From positions 1 to 64,000 of the forward strand of contig QEYB01001628.1 in assembly GCA_017562135.1 (NCBI GenBank): DNA of 64,000 bases, written 5' to 3'. Position 1 is the first letter of the stretch. Every line of letters begins with the position of its first letter. A model generated the notes under the pieces. The model ran no database searches. It worked only from the letters and a program-made list of their open reading frames with translations, and was not told where the DNA came from. The translations under genes and the position numbers were made by a program. Origin of the DNA: Dipylidium caninum. Its lineage: Eukaryota > Platyhelminthes > Cestoda > Cyclophyllidea > Dipylidiidae. Positions 12,620 to 24,560 of this stretch are shown here, piece after piece.

Positions 12620-12810
12620 CCCTATTTGAAAAAAAAACAAATTATATTATTTCCTCACCATAAACCGTGTTGGTCGACATTGAGCTTCTGTCAACCTAAG
12701 AGTAAGTTGTTACTCTAAATTTTTGTATATGTTCCATCTGTTAATGTGAACAGTCGAACCAGTTCTTGTTGAATAAATTCTTGATTTCTATATTCTTATT
12801 CCCTTTAAAA
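12620..12810. other. AT-rich 3'-UTR-like segment with hairpin
   Basis: A T/A-rich stretch follows repeat J1. Bases 12699-12716 form a perfect 7-bp stem with a 4-base loop (AGAGTAA, GTTG, TTACTCT). A GAATAAATTC segment at about 12771 contains a plus-strand AATAAA. No coding exon upstream could be tied to it, so it may be the end of a long-dead gene or chance. Confidence 0.25.
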
Positions 12811-13021
12811 TTTTGCGAAGATAGGAAAGTGATATTCAAAAGGTGTCAATTCCGAGGATACGTTTCACGTGCCAGGATCTTTTAAACTCGTTCCTAAACC
12901 TGTTGACGCGTCAATAAGGCAGCAGGCGGATACTCACTATCCTCATGCAGTTAGATGCCCCCCCAATTGAATATTGGCGATCTCTAATTGGACTGTTATT
13001 TGCTGAGGCGCCGAACAGGCT

Positions 13022-13553
13022 CATTCAAACTTAGCTCATCCTCGCACACACAACAACATCACTGATTCTAACCTTCTACCCATCTTCCACACTACACCTC
13101 GTCTTTCTTCCATACTCCAACAATGGCACTACGCTCACTTCGGATGCCTTGGTGAATCCGCGAGTCCTGTGAAGACAATGCTTTGCTCACGCTCCGCACC
13201 GCCTCTCTCCTATTCAGCTCAAACTTCCACACACGAAAAACATCACTGACTCTAACCTCCCACCCATCTTCCACACAGCAAATCGTCTTTCCTCCATACT
13301 CCAACAATGGCACCACGCTCACTTCGGATGCCCTTGTGAATCCGCAAATCGTGCACAGACAATGCTTTGCTCACGCTCCACAATGCCGCCCTCCCATTCA
13401 GCTCAACCTCGCACACACGAAAACATCACTGACTCTAACCTCCCACTCCTCTTCCACGCAGCAAATCGTCTTTCCTCCATACTCCAACAATGGCACCACG
13501 CTCACTTCGGATGCCTTGGGGTTTCCGCGAGTCTTGCCAAGACAATGCTCACC
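13022..13553. repeat. Tandem repeat, period 183-184 bp, about 2.9 copies
   Basis: The anchor CATCACTGA.TCTAACC occurs at 13057, 13241 and 13424. A second anchor, CAATGGCAC.ACGCTCACTT, occurs at 13121, 13305 and 13488. Both give periods of 184 and 183 bp. Units two and three are near-identical over most of their length; unit one is more diverged. A 126-codon frame crosses the array only because unit length is close to a multiple of three; the encoded serine/threonine-rich string is a by-product. A run of ten C (13587-13596) follows the array. Confidence 0.9.
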
Positions 13554-13599
13554 ACTGTTATAATCTGTCCGCAACGAGGACAATAACCCCCCCCCCTAA

Positions 13600-14820
13600 A
13601 CTGAACTAACGCGAACGAATGCCAGTTGTCATCACATTCCAACGGCTTCTCCCGGCGGAGCAGAACTCTGGCTAATCAGAGCTACCTCGCGCAACGTCAA
13701 GTCAGACAGAAAAACAGCGTAAGAATATGCCTGTTTCAAGGCTTAACTTTGATTTACTACAATGAAAGCTGTGCCATGTTTACTCCTTCCATTTTGTCTC
13801 TCCGTCTTGTTCAAGTGCGTTCGAGTGGTGGTAAGCCTTTCTCCGATGACCGAAGATGAACTACTGCACTCTGTATCGTCGCTGTTCACTTCTAACGGTT
13901 AGCGCAAATAGGACGCGTAATCCCTGTTCTCCCTAGTAGATTTACTACGAATGGCAGACGTAAGCAAATAACCCCATCAATCAGCTCAAACAGCATGTTC
14001 TCGAGCTTCCTGCAACAGTCCGCTAGACATCAGTCCTCAGACTCCTCCACTTGCGTTGGTCTGACAACGGCTTTTACCTTAGCAGCATAGCGGACAACAA
14101 GTAGAAGTATCGAACTCGCCTTATGTGTTCGAGAAGACAAGTGCTGCAAAACGGATGTCAAACCAGACAGGGGAAAATTTAAATTTTGAAAACAGGACAT
14201 GAAAACTTTTGGCCATCATCTTTACTTCGAAGACACGGGAAAAAATACATCGACAATTGAAGACGGTAGTCAGACGATACAGGATATCGCCGCCAGTAAG
14301 TGTGCTTCCGCACCAAATCAGCGCCCAATGAGCCATGCGAGTGCTCTCGAGAGTCGCGACCCTCACCATAATGGAAGACGTGGCCCACCACTATCCAGCA
14401 CATTGACATTTCTTTCTTATTAACCATTTCAACTGCTTCGGTGTTATCTGCGTTCAGCGACTAAGTTAACTGAGAGTGAGCCTAAATGGGTTTTACTTGG
14501 CGGAGTCTCTTCACGTGGCAGGCAATCAGTCTATCGTCGGTGAATTTGGGTGTCTCATATTCGCCTTCCCATCTCTCCCATCCCCACCCCATACAAGCGG
14601 CCGGATAAAGGATAAGCAATCACCCGGGCCCACCTTTATATCCGATTTCTGACTGAGAGCATCACATTGCTCACTTTCACTTCAAGCTCGAAGAACACCT
14701 CCACTTTGTCTCTTACGTCTTCTCCACTCCACTAACACTCACGTGAGTCCACCGCATTCTCGGCGTCCACTGTGTGACCCTCCATCTGGCCAAAAGGATC
14801 CTCTAAATTGCGTAGGGCGA
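13600..14820. other. Intergenic, no supported gene
   Basis: No gene or repeat match is seen. At 14630-14750 there is a possible promoter and first-exon arrangement: a TTTATAT element near 14635, a pyrimidine-rich stretch, then CACTCACGTGAGTCC with a good GTGAGT donor at about 14742. No downstream coding exon supports it. Confidence 0.3.
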
Positions 14821-14821
14821 T

Positions 14822-15800
14822 AAGTGGTCCTGACTCACATCGCCTTCGTTGGTTTGATGACGTATACTTTCCCGATCTTCTGGCAACTTCTGCTCCACTC
14901 AACCGCTTGTTCCATGGAGTCCAACAGCCGTATCTTCTTTCTTAGAAAAGAAGCGGCGGTAGACGCATTCTGTGTCACTGAAGTACTAAAAGTGTGTGAC
15001 TTTAACTTCCTGCTTCGCGCACCTTCCATGGAGCCTTTCATGCAGCTAAATTGACTTGCTTGCCAATAGTGGTACCGTGCATAATTCCATGCTGGTGGGA
15101 ATTGCGCAGCAAGCAAGTGAAATTTGGCATACAATGGATGGATGGATGCAAACCATCTGTGAAGATTGTTGAATTTGAAGTTCTTCACTTACTGTCCGAG
15201 TACCTTGGCATCGGAGAGCCGAATTTTCTCATGAGAATCTGGGAGGCTTTTCAGTGTTTGTCCCAGTTCGGTGCTTGTTTTCGCTGTTCCTCAGTCTTGT
15301 CGGGAACATTAATTCCCTTTTCTTCCAACAAATTCGCTTTTCACACTTCTCACTTCGGATCAGTTACCGCGATTCATTCATCTCCACGTCTTTTCACCGC
15401 AGTTGTTCATATCAGGAAGAAATTCCCTTGAGACGACCGGCGTTAGTCGTATGCACCAGCACCGAGGTCGTGACTTTTGAGTACACGCGAGAGGCTAGTA
15501 GAGAATGGATGGATGAAAGTGTTGCTAATCACGCTGACATGGTGTTAATAGGCAGACGAACCGCGAAGGAGGCTAAATTGGTGCTTCTCGTTCTGGACAC
15601 TTAGTGCGGGAGGCAGACATGTCTTAGTGCTGCCGGACTTGAGGGTGTCAGGAAAGGCCGAATGCAATTGTTCATCTCATTGTAAGTGGACTCTGGTAAA
15701 GCATTCCATGTTTCTTTTGAGCATATCGCTTTGCCGGCGACGAGAGTTTGTGCACAGGCAATCGTTAGCAGTGCAGCGTTTTGGTGGGAGTGAGGAATAT
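14822..15800 (+). repeat. Dispersed repeat E, copy E1
   Basis: This is the best-preserved copy of family E. Landmarks, all found inverted at 45.0-45.67 and (in part) 62.3-62.8 kb: TGATGACGTATAC at about 14857; CCATGGAGTCCAACAGCCG at 14912; GTAGACGCATTCT.T.TCA at 14960; AATTCCATGC.GG.GGAATTG at 15083; GTCGGGAACATTAAT at 15299; and GACGACCGGCGTTAGTCGT at 15434. The tail 15440-15790 is also shared with E4. Frames of about 75-126 codons inside it show partial similarity at protein level between copies (for example LVGNIN, RRPAL) but are broken by indels. I see no terminal repeats or target-site duplications. Confidence 0.75.
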
Positions 15801-16560
15801 CACGACGAATATTAAGAATAAGAGAGGCCTCGAGTTGGGTGGTTAAACAGGAGCAGACCTTTTGCAGTTTGGTTCAATTCGAGTTCATAGACGTGGAAAT
15901 GGTCATGCGAGTGCAGGCTTACAATTCTTCGATATTGGAGGCCGTCCACATTGCCCAGCTCCCTTTTCACTGGGGCATTCAGCGTTAACGTCACGGTGGA
16001 GATCACACACACGCATACACCTGTGAGACTGAAACTTCTAGAGAGAAACCCGGCAGCCCCTCATCGCTCGCTTCTACTTCACAGACCGGATGATGAGCAG
16101 TGTGCGGCTAAATCAGAAAATAAAAAACGACAACCTGGAAATCGTGGGAAAATGTGATACATGGTGGTAAAGACGGGAAATGTAAGGAACATAGTTCTTC
16201 GCAGTGGCAGGTTAGCAGACCGTTAGTCTAATGTGAATCCGAAGAGTCGGATGATTTGCATTGTTTACTTGATGTTGGAGGGAAAGTGGGTTGAGGGGAC
16301 GAAATTTGCCCAGTAGCCCATATCAGCGTTGAATCGAGCTCGATTACTCCTCTCTTGCTATGAATATCCTCTTCTTCGACGAAATCAAATGTTCCTTTTA
16401 GTTAGACGTCCTAGTTAAGTTTTCCAACATGATTTTCGGTCAGTTATGATGCATGGAAAAGCTACAGATAAAGAATGAGAGGCCGAGAGTTGGTTTCAAG
16501 CAGAAGCTACACCTCGCTAGAGACGTTATTTCACTTCACCCAACATTCCCTCTATGGTTC
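15800..16560. other. Spacer between E1 and R1-B
   Basis: No gene, RNA or repeat-family match recognised. Confidence 0.4.
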
Positions 16561-18900
16561 TGGCGAGGTAAACGAGGTTGCTCTTAAACAACGGGCTACT
16601 CAATCTCCCTGAGGAGGCGGTCATTTCTGTTCACACTTTCGCGACTCTGTCCATTCCCGACGTTCCTCCACAGCGCACTTCCTGGTACACTGAACGCTCC
16701 TGCCAAACAGTGAGAATTACGGCGTCATTATCACACGACAAAACGAAGTCGTGGCGGCATAAAGACCTGGACGATATGCTACCCTGTGGGAAGTTGAAAG
16801 TCATTGGCTCGAGGGGATTATGTGTGTGATGGGAAGTGAATCCCGCTTCTGGTGGAGCCGGCACTTTGAAGACTAACAGTGGAGCTTTCTCTCCGTCAAG
16901 AGTCTCAAGTGGTAGATGACTTGCATTTGGTTCGTCCGATATCGCGAAGACGAGTGACATCTTGTAGGTGGTTGTGTAGAAATGAGTGAACAGTTGAGAC
17001 AGAACAGTCAGCTGTTGACTAGACTCAAAATTCTCCAAGACCACACGCATTCCTCAAATAGATTGAGAACACCAGGTGCACCAAAACAATTCATTCATGA
17101 CAAAACGGAATCCAGAGTTGTTGACAAACGCAGTGTAGTGTATATTTAAAGGAATCAAGATGAAACAAGAAGAGGTCAGATGAAATGATGTCGGGTAACA
17201 TTATGAGGTCTTGCTGGAGTTACATCCATTGGCACCGCCTCTCACGATGAAGGCGATGAGTCGGGATTAGTCAGCAACGAACTATTCTGCCTCAACTTTG
17301 CACCCATTGTTAACCACCAATTGCAGAAGGTCACTCCTCATGCTAACGCGACTGAGCGTGACATCTCCTAGGTGATGGTCTCGGACAATTATCCAGTTTG
17401 CTATATTCCCCTCAATGTGGAGAAATACTCGTCCTCTCACAGTTCCAACACCACCTCCACTGACTGCGGGTGTATTCATCACCGAGAGAGATGGCGACTC
17501 GAGGATTTCTGACTGCAAATCATTTTAAATGTCCGACGTCGGGACGACCTGTGCTCCAAGGCATTTTGGTGAGATGTTTAAGAACACAGGTGTGTCAGCT
17601 TCACAAACGTGTAAGAAAGAAGGAAACCAAAGAGGTGGTTGAAATGCAGAGTGTGCAGGTCACAGCATGAGAGTCCGTAGGGCGCGGGAGGATTAGTCAG
17701 GGAGTCAATGAATTGCAATAATTCGAAAGTGGGTTATCAAAATCGAGTGGAAAGTCGAGACGAGGTGGCCGGCCTTGCAATGTGAACTTGTGTCCCATGC
17801 TAATTGCTCGCCTCCAAGGAGCAATCGAACGAACGAACACATTGCACCAGCTTCATTTGACCAACCAGAAGCCTTTCGTTGGTGCAACAGAAAGCCCTCT
17901 ACTTTCTTCCCCACCCACCAAATCAGAATTTCAAGAGCGCTTTACTGGGAAGTTAGGCGGATGAAGAGAGTCGCCAAGTTAATAATCGCACGCCTTTCCA
18001 CACTGGCCTGTTAAATCGTCGATTAAGGTGGATGTCCCCGGTAAGGGGTATCCTTTGCGCTCGACGAAGCGGGAAGTTGATGGCATTCAACTGCGGTTGG
18101 GTGACTAAGTCTCGATCGCACACAACAAATGTTGCCAGAGTGAAACAAGGGTGTTCTCGCCTCTGCTTTCTCCCCATCTAATGCGAGGTACAGCGACGTC
18201 CGTCACACCTGTTGTTAATGCTCTGTTTCCCACTCCTCACTCTTCTTCTTCTTTTTAAATTGCCCACGCAGTTTCGCGAGGTTCCGTTTGAATTACCCCT
18301 TCCGCTCCACCTCCCATTGACGTAAACTATACTCGGAATTTCGCGAAAGTGCGTAGCTTCACATTAAGTATGTAATTCCTGCATGCAGCTACGGACTCCC
18401 GTTGCCACTTCCGTTCACGTGAATTTGGGAACGATCAACGCTCTGAGTTCGGAATTTTCACTGATCTATCGGAGATGTCATGGGATGGCGACATCCTTAA
18501 CAAGCGATTCAAAATTTCTCGTGTGAAGATACACTTGAGTAGGCAGGGACAATATCTTAGTTCAACACATAGTCGTCTATCAACTGCTGCTCGCACTTCT
18601 TCCCCTTCTCCTTCCCGTCACAAACTCCTCATGATTTTAAATAGACTCTACTGGTGAGCCAGAACTCTGGATAGTTGAGTGCCCTCATTGTGTAGCAAAA
18701 GAATACTTTTGCAAATCGAAGCCGTTCCATGTTGACCCAGGAGATGCCGTTATGTCGGATTGAGTGTTGGACCATGCAGCAGACCTTGGCGGGCGCGGAT
18801 AGGCACTGGAAACAGTGATGATAAGATCTAGAAGCTTCGAAGTTTCCGTCTATCAATTGCTCACAGTGAATGTCGCTAATCCACCACTTAAATCCCAGTC
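16560..18900 (+). repeat. Dispersed repeat R1, copy B (reference copy)
   Basis: This is the copy that best shows the order of R1 landmarks and aligns with all the others. The segment 16949-16984 matches 34635-34670 of copy C in inverse orientation at 35 of 36 bases, the one change being synonymous in the minus-strand frame that encodes THFYTTTYKMSLV. Later landmarks include GGCACCGCC at 17231, GAGCGTGACATCTCCT at 17353, TGCTCCAAGGCATTTTGG at 17551, CCTTGCAATGTG at 17773, GGCCTGTTAAAT at 18004, TTTCGCGAGG at 18272, GGGATGGCGACATCC at 18481 and CCATGCAGCAGACCTT at 18772. No frame is kept open between copies and no terminal repeats were found. A decayed mobile element or non-autonomous repeat is the simplest reading. 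Confidence 0.75.
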
Positions 18901-21900
18901 TAAGCCTCTGAAAATGCTCCTCATAGACCGTGTGACGTGGGAAAGATGGTCTAGTGAAAATCCAGTTTGGCAGACTTCACTCACGGGTAAACCAGCAGAA
19001 AGACACAGTCCACTGATAGGAGTAGGCGTTCGACCAGGCTCCTCCTGCCATGCCACCTTGCGTGTGTCTCCTCGTCGGGCAGGGGTAGTCTCTGCTAAGT
19101 TGTAATTCGTAGTGATGTTGAACATTCGCACGTGCCACATTCGCTTTTCTAGCGTGGACTTTATGCCACACCACGTATAGTTATTAATGTTGCCTCTGCC
19201 ATCTCCTGTCAATCGGTCCACGCATGTGTGTGTGAGTGCTGAGCCGTGTCGAGCTAGGAGAACACAGTTTCTCGGGTGGGGGAAAGAACCTCGTGTCGTT
19301 AGAGCCCCGTCTTCCTGCCGATCTCAGCTTTTCCATGCGCATAATTTTCCGTTTCATTTCTTTCCGCACACGTCACACCTTCCCTAACTCCTCCTAATTC
19401 AATGAAATCACTTATGATAGAAAATAGGTGGTTAGGTTAAAGTGGGCATTTTGGACGCTTGTCAGGTCGACTGAGTATGCGGTCTTACATGGCATGTGAT
19501 TAGCGTGGGTGGGAATCGTGGATCGACCACGAATTTTGATATGTCCAGCCGCAAGTGATTTATCACCAGACTGATGGAGGAGTCTGGGTGATTTCGATGC
19601 GCAATTTGTTCTTCTCTACCAACTCCGCCTTCTCATCAAGTAGCACTCAGGCTAAATGCCGGCTATTGCACATCTTCAAACAAAGTGCCCCAACTAACCA
19701 AAGTTAAAATTCACGAATAAAAAGCAATCTTCTCAAAATATTCTTCAAATCCAGTTCAGATTATTCTTTGCAGTCCTCAAAAATGGTGACCCAGGCATAG
19801 GTGCCATCATGCCTCTTAGTTGCTTTAATGCTAGGAGGCCATCCGATCTCCAACATGAATTGTCATGTCAACCAAGCAGATTGACACGACCTCCAACTGG
19901 TAAATATTTGGCGTACCTATTGGGCACCTTATTTGCTCTCATATATGAATGTAATAAAAGGGAAGAGCGGTGTGAGCAGCAGTTGAATTTACTCTTGTAG
20001 TCCGCATAGACCGAAACAAAGAAGAGCAGATCAGAAGAGACTTAATAAGTTGGATAAAGAATAGTCGGTCAAGTTTGTCGTCATTTTCCTCTACAACGAA
20101 GATCAAATCATCGTCAAACTCGGCGCCGCAACTCACCAATGTGATGACCTCAACGATGCTGCGTCATCTCGAAAAGGAAATGTTCGACAAAGCGCTCCAT
20201 GAGAAGACAGAGATGGAGACGCAGACTAGCAGTACTGCTGTGACAGGGATATTAGGTTAAAGGATTGCAAACGACTAAGGCTTCAACTCAACCTACAAGC
20301 CAGTCAATCAGTCAGTCAGCATGCACCACAGCCGAAGCCACCCGCACTTCGACTGGGCAATATTACCTCCACTAACTGGGTGGGTCGGCTTCTCTCACTC
20401 TAATGAAACCACAAAATGAAAAGAAGGCTGTTGATTACACAAATGTTAACCTACTGGGACGAGTTGGCTACCAACACGCATTTGCTTCAGAAGTCGCGGA
20501 CGCGAGGTGACGTAGGCGAGTAATCCAAGGTACCAGCAGAACGTGTTCGAAGTATTAACTTTACTACAACCCTCCCCAAATTAGTGATCTGTTCGAAACT
20601 ACACAGACAGCTTGCACTGCCTAAAAGAGGAGACAATTGTCGGCAAGCAAGAGGCGTTGCTATTTCGAACAAACCCTAGTCAATTACAGAATAAGGAAAA
20701 AGCGTGCATCCCGACTCGAACATATATCCCAAACATGCCTAAAGAAAAAAACAGGATGTGAGGTTTGTGTGCTAATATATACGAGGATCCTGTAACCACT
20801 CACAGACACATTCGAGCGCACCACAAAACATGTGACATAACTTAACCTCATTTTTGAAACCTCTCCACTCCCTTTTCCGCTTCCTCCTTCAGTTGCATTC
20901 GTGTTCTCTCAAAAATCCATACTTCCCTCTCTCACCTTCATGCTATTTGTTATCAATTAACCGAACTTCTGGCTTTACGAAATTAAAACTCGTCATCACC
21001 ACACACCAGGTCACTCGCCCCAGGCTTTCAGACGACGGTGGGTTAAAGTGGTTGATTATATGAAACATCCTCCTGCAGTGTGGGCAGCGGACTCCGTTCT
21101 CACGCCTTTCTGCCATGCTACTTTCTAGAAAAAACTTCTGTTTGCTTGGTAGTCTGTTAGGTTAATTTTCCAGTGGCTTTACTCACTGACCTTACTGTAC
21201 ACCCTACACCCAACCTTCTGGATATGTCGCCTCGTGCCGTAAGGCTTGGCGTCGGGGGCCACCACGAGTGGAAGTTGAAATCATGAACAGACTTTTCATT
21301 CGTGCTCCTCGTTGACAGACTCGGGCCAATTTGACTTCCCATTTTACTTAGCAGGATTGAGTAGACGATTCACTCACCTCTAAGTTTCTTGCACGTTACA
21401 GATCCTCAGCTGCAATGAAAAGCGGCTTTAAACGAAACCGTTGCCGTGCGGCCTGTGTAACAATGCTGCGACTTGGCCCCGACGGCTAATCGGGCCAACC
21501 GAGTTGCTGCTCCGCATTGAGCTCAGAGCCCCACTCGAAGAGGTGAGAAAGGAGAGGGGAGGGCTGCCTTGCAGCATCACGCCTGAATCTGCTGAGCCAT
21601 GGTGACATGTTCTTGACAGATGTTTGACTGTGCGACCCCAAATCATCTCATCAGGATATAAAGGTATCTAAACTTTGACGAGCCCTTCTAAACGACAACA
21701 ATTTTGGCTTTAGGTGAGCCAGTTGCCGAAAGATTTAGTCGCAGAATCGAGTCTCCCTTGCATATGACGACGCCTAAATATTTCCGCGGTGGTTTGTGAC
21801 TCCGTTCATTGAAATTACAATGAATCTGTGGTGACTTTTTTACCTTCTCCGTACCCGCAATTCTCGTGGCGTCGATTTGACGCACCTAGCTGCTATTCGA

Positions 21901-23790
21901 ACTCGAGTGGCATGCGTGGAAGGTAGGCATGATGCCCTTGCAATACTGCGAATTGTGCGCGTGCCATGCGTGCACTTGCAACAGCCAATAACCCCACTCC
22001 CCTACTGTCGGCTCAATGCCATTCTCCTCCACCAAATCGCAGATTCGGCATGGCCTGCAGCTTGGATCTCCTTTATCCCTTTGTGCCTTGTCCACATCCT
22101 CGATCCTCCTATTGTCCGTTTCATCATCAGTCGACAGTGTCCACATTGCCTCCTGCCCTGCACGGCGTCGACACCGCCAACTCATCCTGGACATAACAAG
22201 AAGGTTGGTTGTGCGACTGACGGGAAGTGGACAGTGGGAGATTACAACCACGGCGCAGTCTGTGTGCTATTCAAGTAAGGAGTGAACTTCGAAACGTCCC
22301 GCTAGATGGGGTCTTCACTTCAAAATAAAACTCGCTGATTAATACAAAGTCCCTTATATGGCTTGTTTTCCTTCAGATGATACGAGATTTTTTTCCGATG
22401 GAGAAAACTTGTGAGAGAATTATGTAAATTAAATATTTAACGCCTCATATAAACATCTCGAAACCTTCATTTTTCACAAATTGTCCGACTCTGATCGGCT
22501 TCTCCTCCTTGCAACGGGACCCAACTCGTTCTCATTCAGGCACCGTTAGACGAAGGCAAAATAAACAGTATATTTTACTAATTCAAGCAACATTGTATAC
22601 ATGGTGGAAGGAAGTGAAAAAAGGGAAAGCGTCATAATTTGCTTCTCGGAGGTAAAAGAAAGGCAATCATCAGTCAGTCTAAGTCAGAGTCCAGCACAAA
22701 TGAGGATCTCGCCATGACTTTTTGGCCGATAAAGGAATGCGGAAACAGGGAATACTCAGAGGTGAAATTTGAGAAGCAAATCATACAAGTGGAAGGTGAC
22801 GAACACGCAAGGGTTGCAGCTTCCAGAGGGGCATCGAGGTCTCCGAGAATATATGCGAACCCACAGACAAGCGAAACGAGATATTGACAAAGGCATAGAG
22901 TTTGTAGACGGAGAAGAGTGAGGAAGAAGGAAGAACTAGGCGGAAAAAAGAGGAGTCTGAAGTTGTCGAGGAAGAAGGCCGAGACCAGAGCTATTGTCTG
23001 GTGGACAGCCTCCAGGGTGCTCCAATTTTTCACGCCCCCACAGCTGACTCGAATCCGCCACCTTTCTTTGTTAATGTCTACCATCTGCAAGCAGGAGACA
23101 CATATATGCTTCACACCGGCAAACACATGCTCTTATAGTGAGCCACGCATAGACACCTTCCTTCAAGGCTGCATGTATGTCATCCTGAATTTATACAAGG
23201 AGTGACCTCGTCTACTGCTTCCTATCCGAGAAGAAGTCTTGAGCCTACGCCACGGTGTGTACTAATAAAACGTAATTACCTGAGTTTAAAGTAAGATCAA
23301 TGGCTATAAACGGATCCTGCAATAGTCAAACCTCCGTCATGAAAAGGCCTCAAATTAGCTCAAAGTGCGGTGACAAGGGCTGCATATACGCTGTTATAGG
23401 GGATGGCCAGATGAGTGTGCAGGTATAAAGCAACGCCAGTTTTGTTTCTGAAGCAATCCCAAGTAGGACTTACCAATAAAGTGTGAGTTATGACTGAGAT
23501 GAGGAAGTGATAGGAGTACTCACCTACACTGGAGCAGCGAAAGGTCGTTTGTCCAAGATCCTTTAGATAGGTTCAATGAGGGCGTTTTAGCTGGAGGGCA
23601 TGAAGAATACAGGAATAAAAGGCTGTTCAGTATCAGTATAAGAACGGTTGCCGAAACGACAGTAAAATAGCAATTCGCTCGAATAGAAGAGGCACGCAGG
23701 TCCTGTCTTCAAACCCGGGACTCTGTAGGAGCAGCACTACGCAGGCTTGCTAGCACTGGTGTGTCGAAAGCAATCAAGTGGGGTTTCTTC
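18900..23790. other. Long unmatched stretch, no supported gene
   Basis: No RNA gene or convincing protein gene was found, and no family match within the window. Frames at 21877-22278 (+) and 21886-22251 (-) are open on both strands at once, and 22674-23126 (-) is 150 codons long; none has recognisable motifs. TATA-like and AATAAA strings occur singly (for example AATAAA near 23265 and 22323) without a linked exon. Confidence 0.4.
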
Positions 23791-23796
23791 CATCTG

Positions 23797-23905
23797 CTCT
23801 CCCCCTGTCCCCTGTACCCTGTCTCCTGTCCCCTGCTCCATGCTCCATGGCAATGCCTCCTGGCCGCCCGCAGTCCCCCTCCCCGCCCGCCCCGCCCCCT
23901 CCATC
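23797..23905. repeat. C-rich low-complexity tract
   Basis: CCCCTGT/CCCTGT units repeat imperfectly at 23801-23845, followed by a run of CCGCCC and CCCGCCC boxes to 23905. The strand bias and the repeated unit mark it as simple sequence. The CCGCCC boxes resemble SP1-type GC boxes, but no gene start lies beside it. Confidence 0.6.
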
Positions 23906-24029
23906 GCAACAATCGTTGTCAGCCATCACGAACTGGGCACATTTGACTACTCTGATTGTGCCTTGCATATTTGCAACAACACCGTCGACGAGCAACACCG
24001 CCTGCACTCACTAATGCGGCCCAAAGGCG

Positions 24030-24560
24030 AGGACTATTCCACATCACGTGGGACAGTGTAAGGAGGTGGAGACGATTAGATAAGGCACCCAATTATCGCA
24101 GGAAGAGATGCAGCGGAGACAAATTTTCATGCTTGAGAATATCATGCGTTGTACAGTTGCAGATATCTCTGATTGGTGAATGATAATGGGGTACACGCAT
24201 ATCCACGGATTCATGCCTCCATCCGTGAAGCTGCGTGCCATGCGAGCAAGAACCGCACGTTGTTTCACCCGTGTCACATGTCATCGTGGTCAAGGCGACC
24301 ATGTCCCACAGGGCGCCGACAGCAGTCTCAGTAGTTTACATGACGGCACGAGTGCACGATCAATTCGTGTTGAGAGTAAGGCATGCAATCGTGGGAGGAA
24401 GTGGACACATCGGGTGCTGACCCATGCTCTAGTTACGATTGATGCCACCAACAACTAACGGAGCTGTCCCAGCTAGGACGTTTTGCCATGGCAGTGTTTA
24501 AAACGTAGCCTCTTTCAATGATCAAAGCATACGTAAATTCGTGTGAGATGCATTGCGCTG
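24030..24560 (+). repeat. Dispersed repeat G, copy G1
   Basis: Matches G2 (26.55-27.09 kb), same orientation, about 2.5 kb away. Shared pieces in order: CACGTGGGACAG, GGAG..GGAG.CGATTA, ATCGCAGGAAGAGATGCA, CATCGTGGTCAAGGCGACCATG, AAGGCATGCA.T.GTGGGAGGAAG, GGACACATCGGGTGCTGACCC, TTACGATTGA.G.CACCAAC and TGATCAAAG. Insertions (G2 has extra DNA rich in CAACAGCAACAAC) shift the frame between copies. The preceding segments 23905-24000 have short look-alikes at 24950 and 25205, so more pieces of the family may lie between. Confidence 0.65.

Noticed and set aside
13183..13563. 126-codon frame with internal protein repeats
   Set aside because: The protein repeats simply follow the 183-184 bp tandem DNA repeat; no start context or gene signals.
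14630..14750. TATA-like element followed by a GTGAGT donor
   Set aside because: No coding exon follows before repeat E1; too little to call a gene start.
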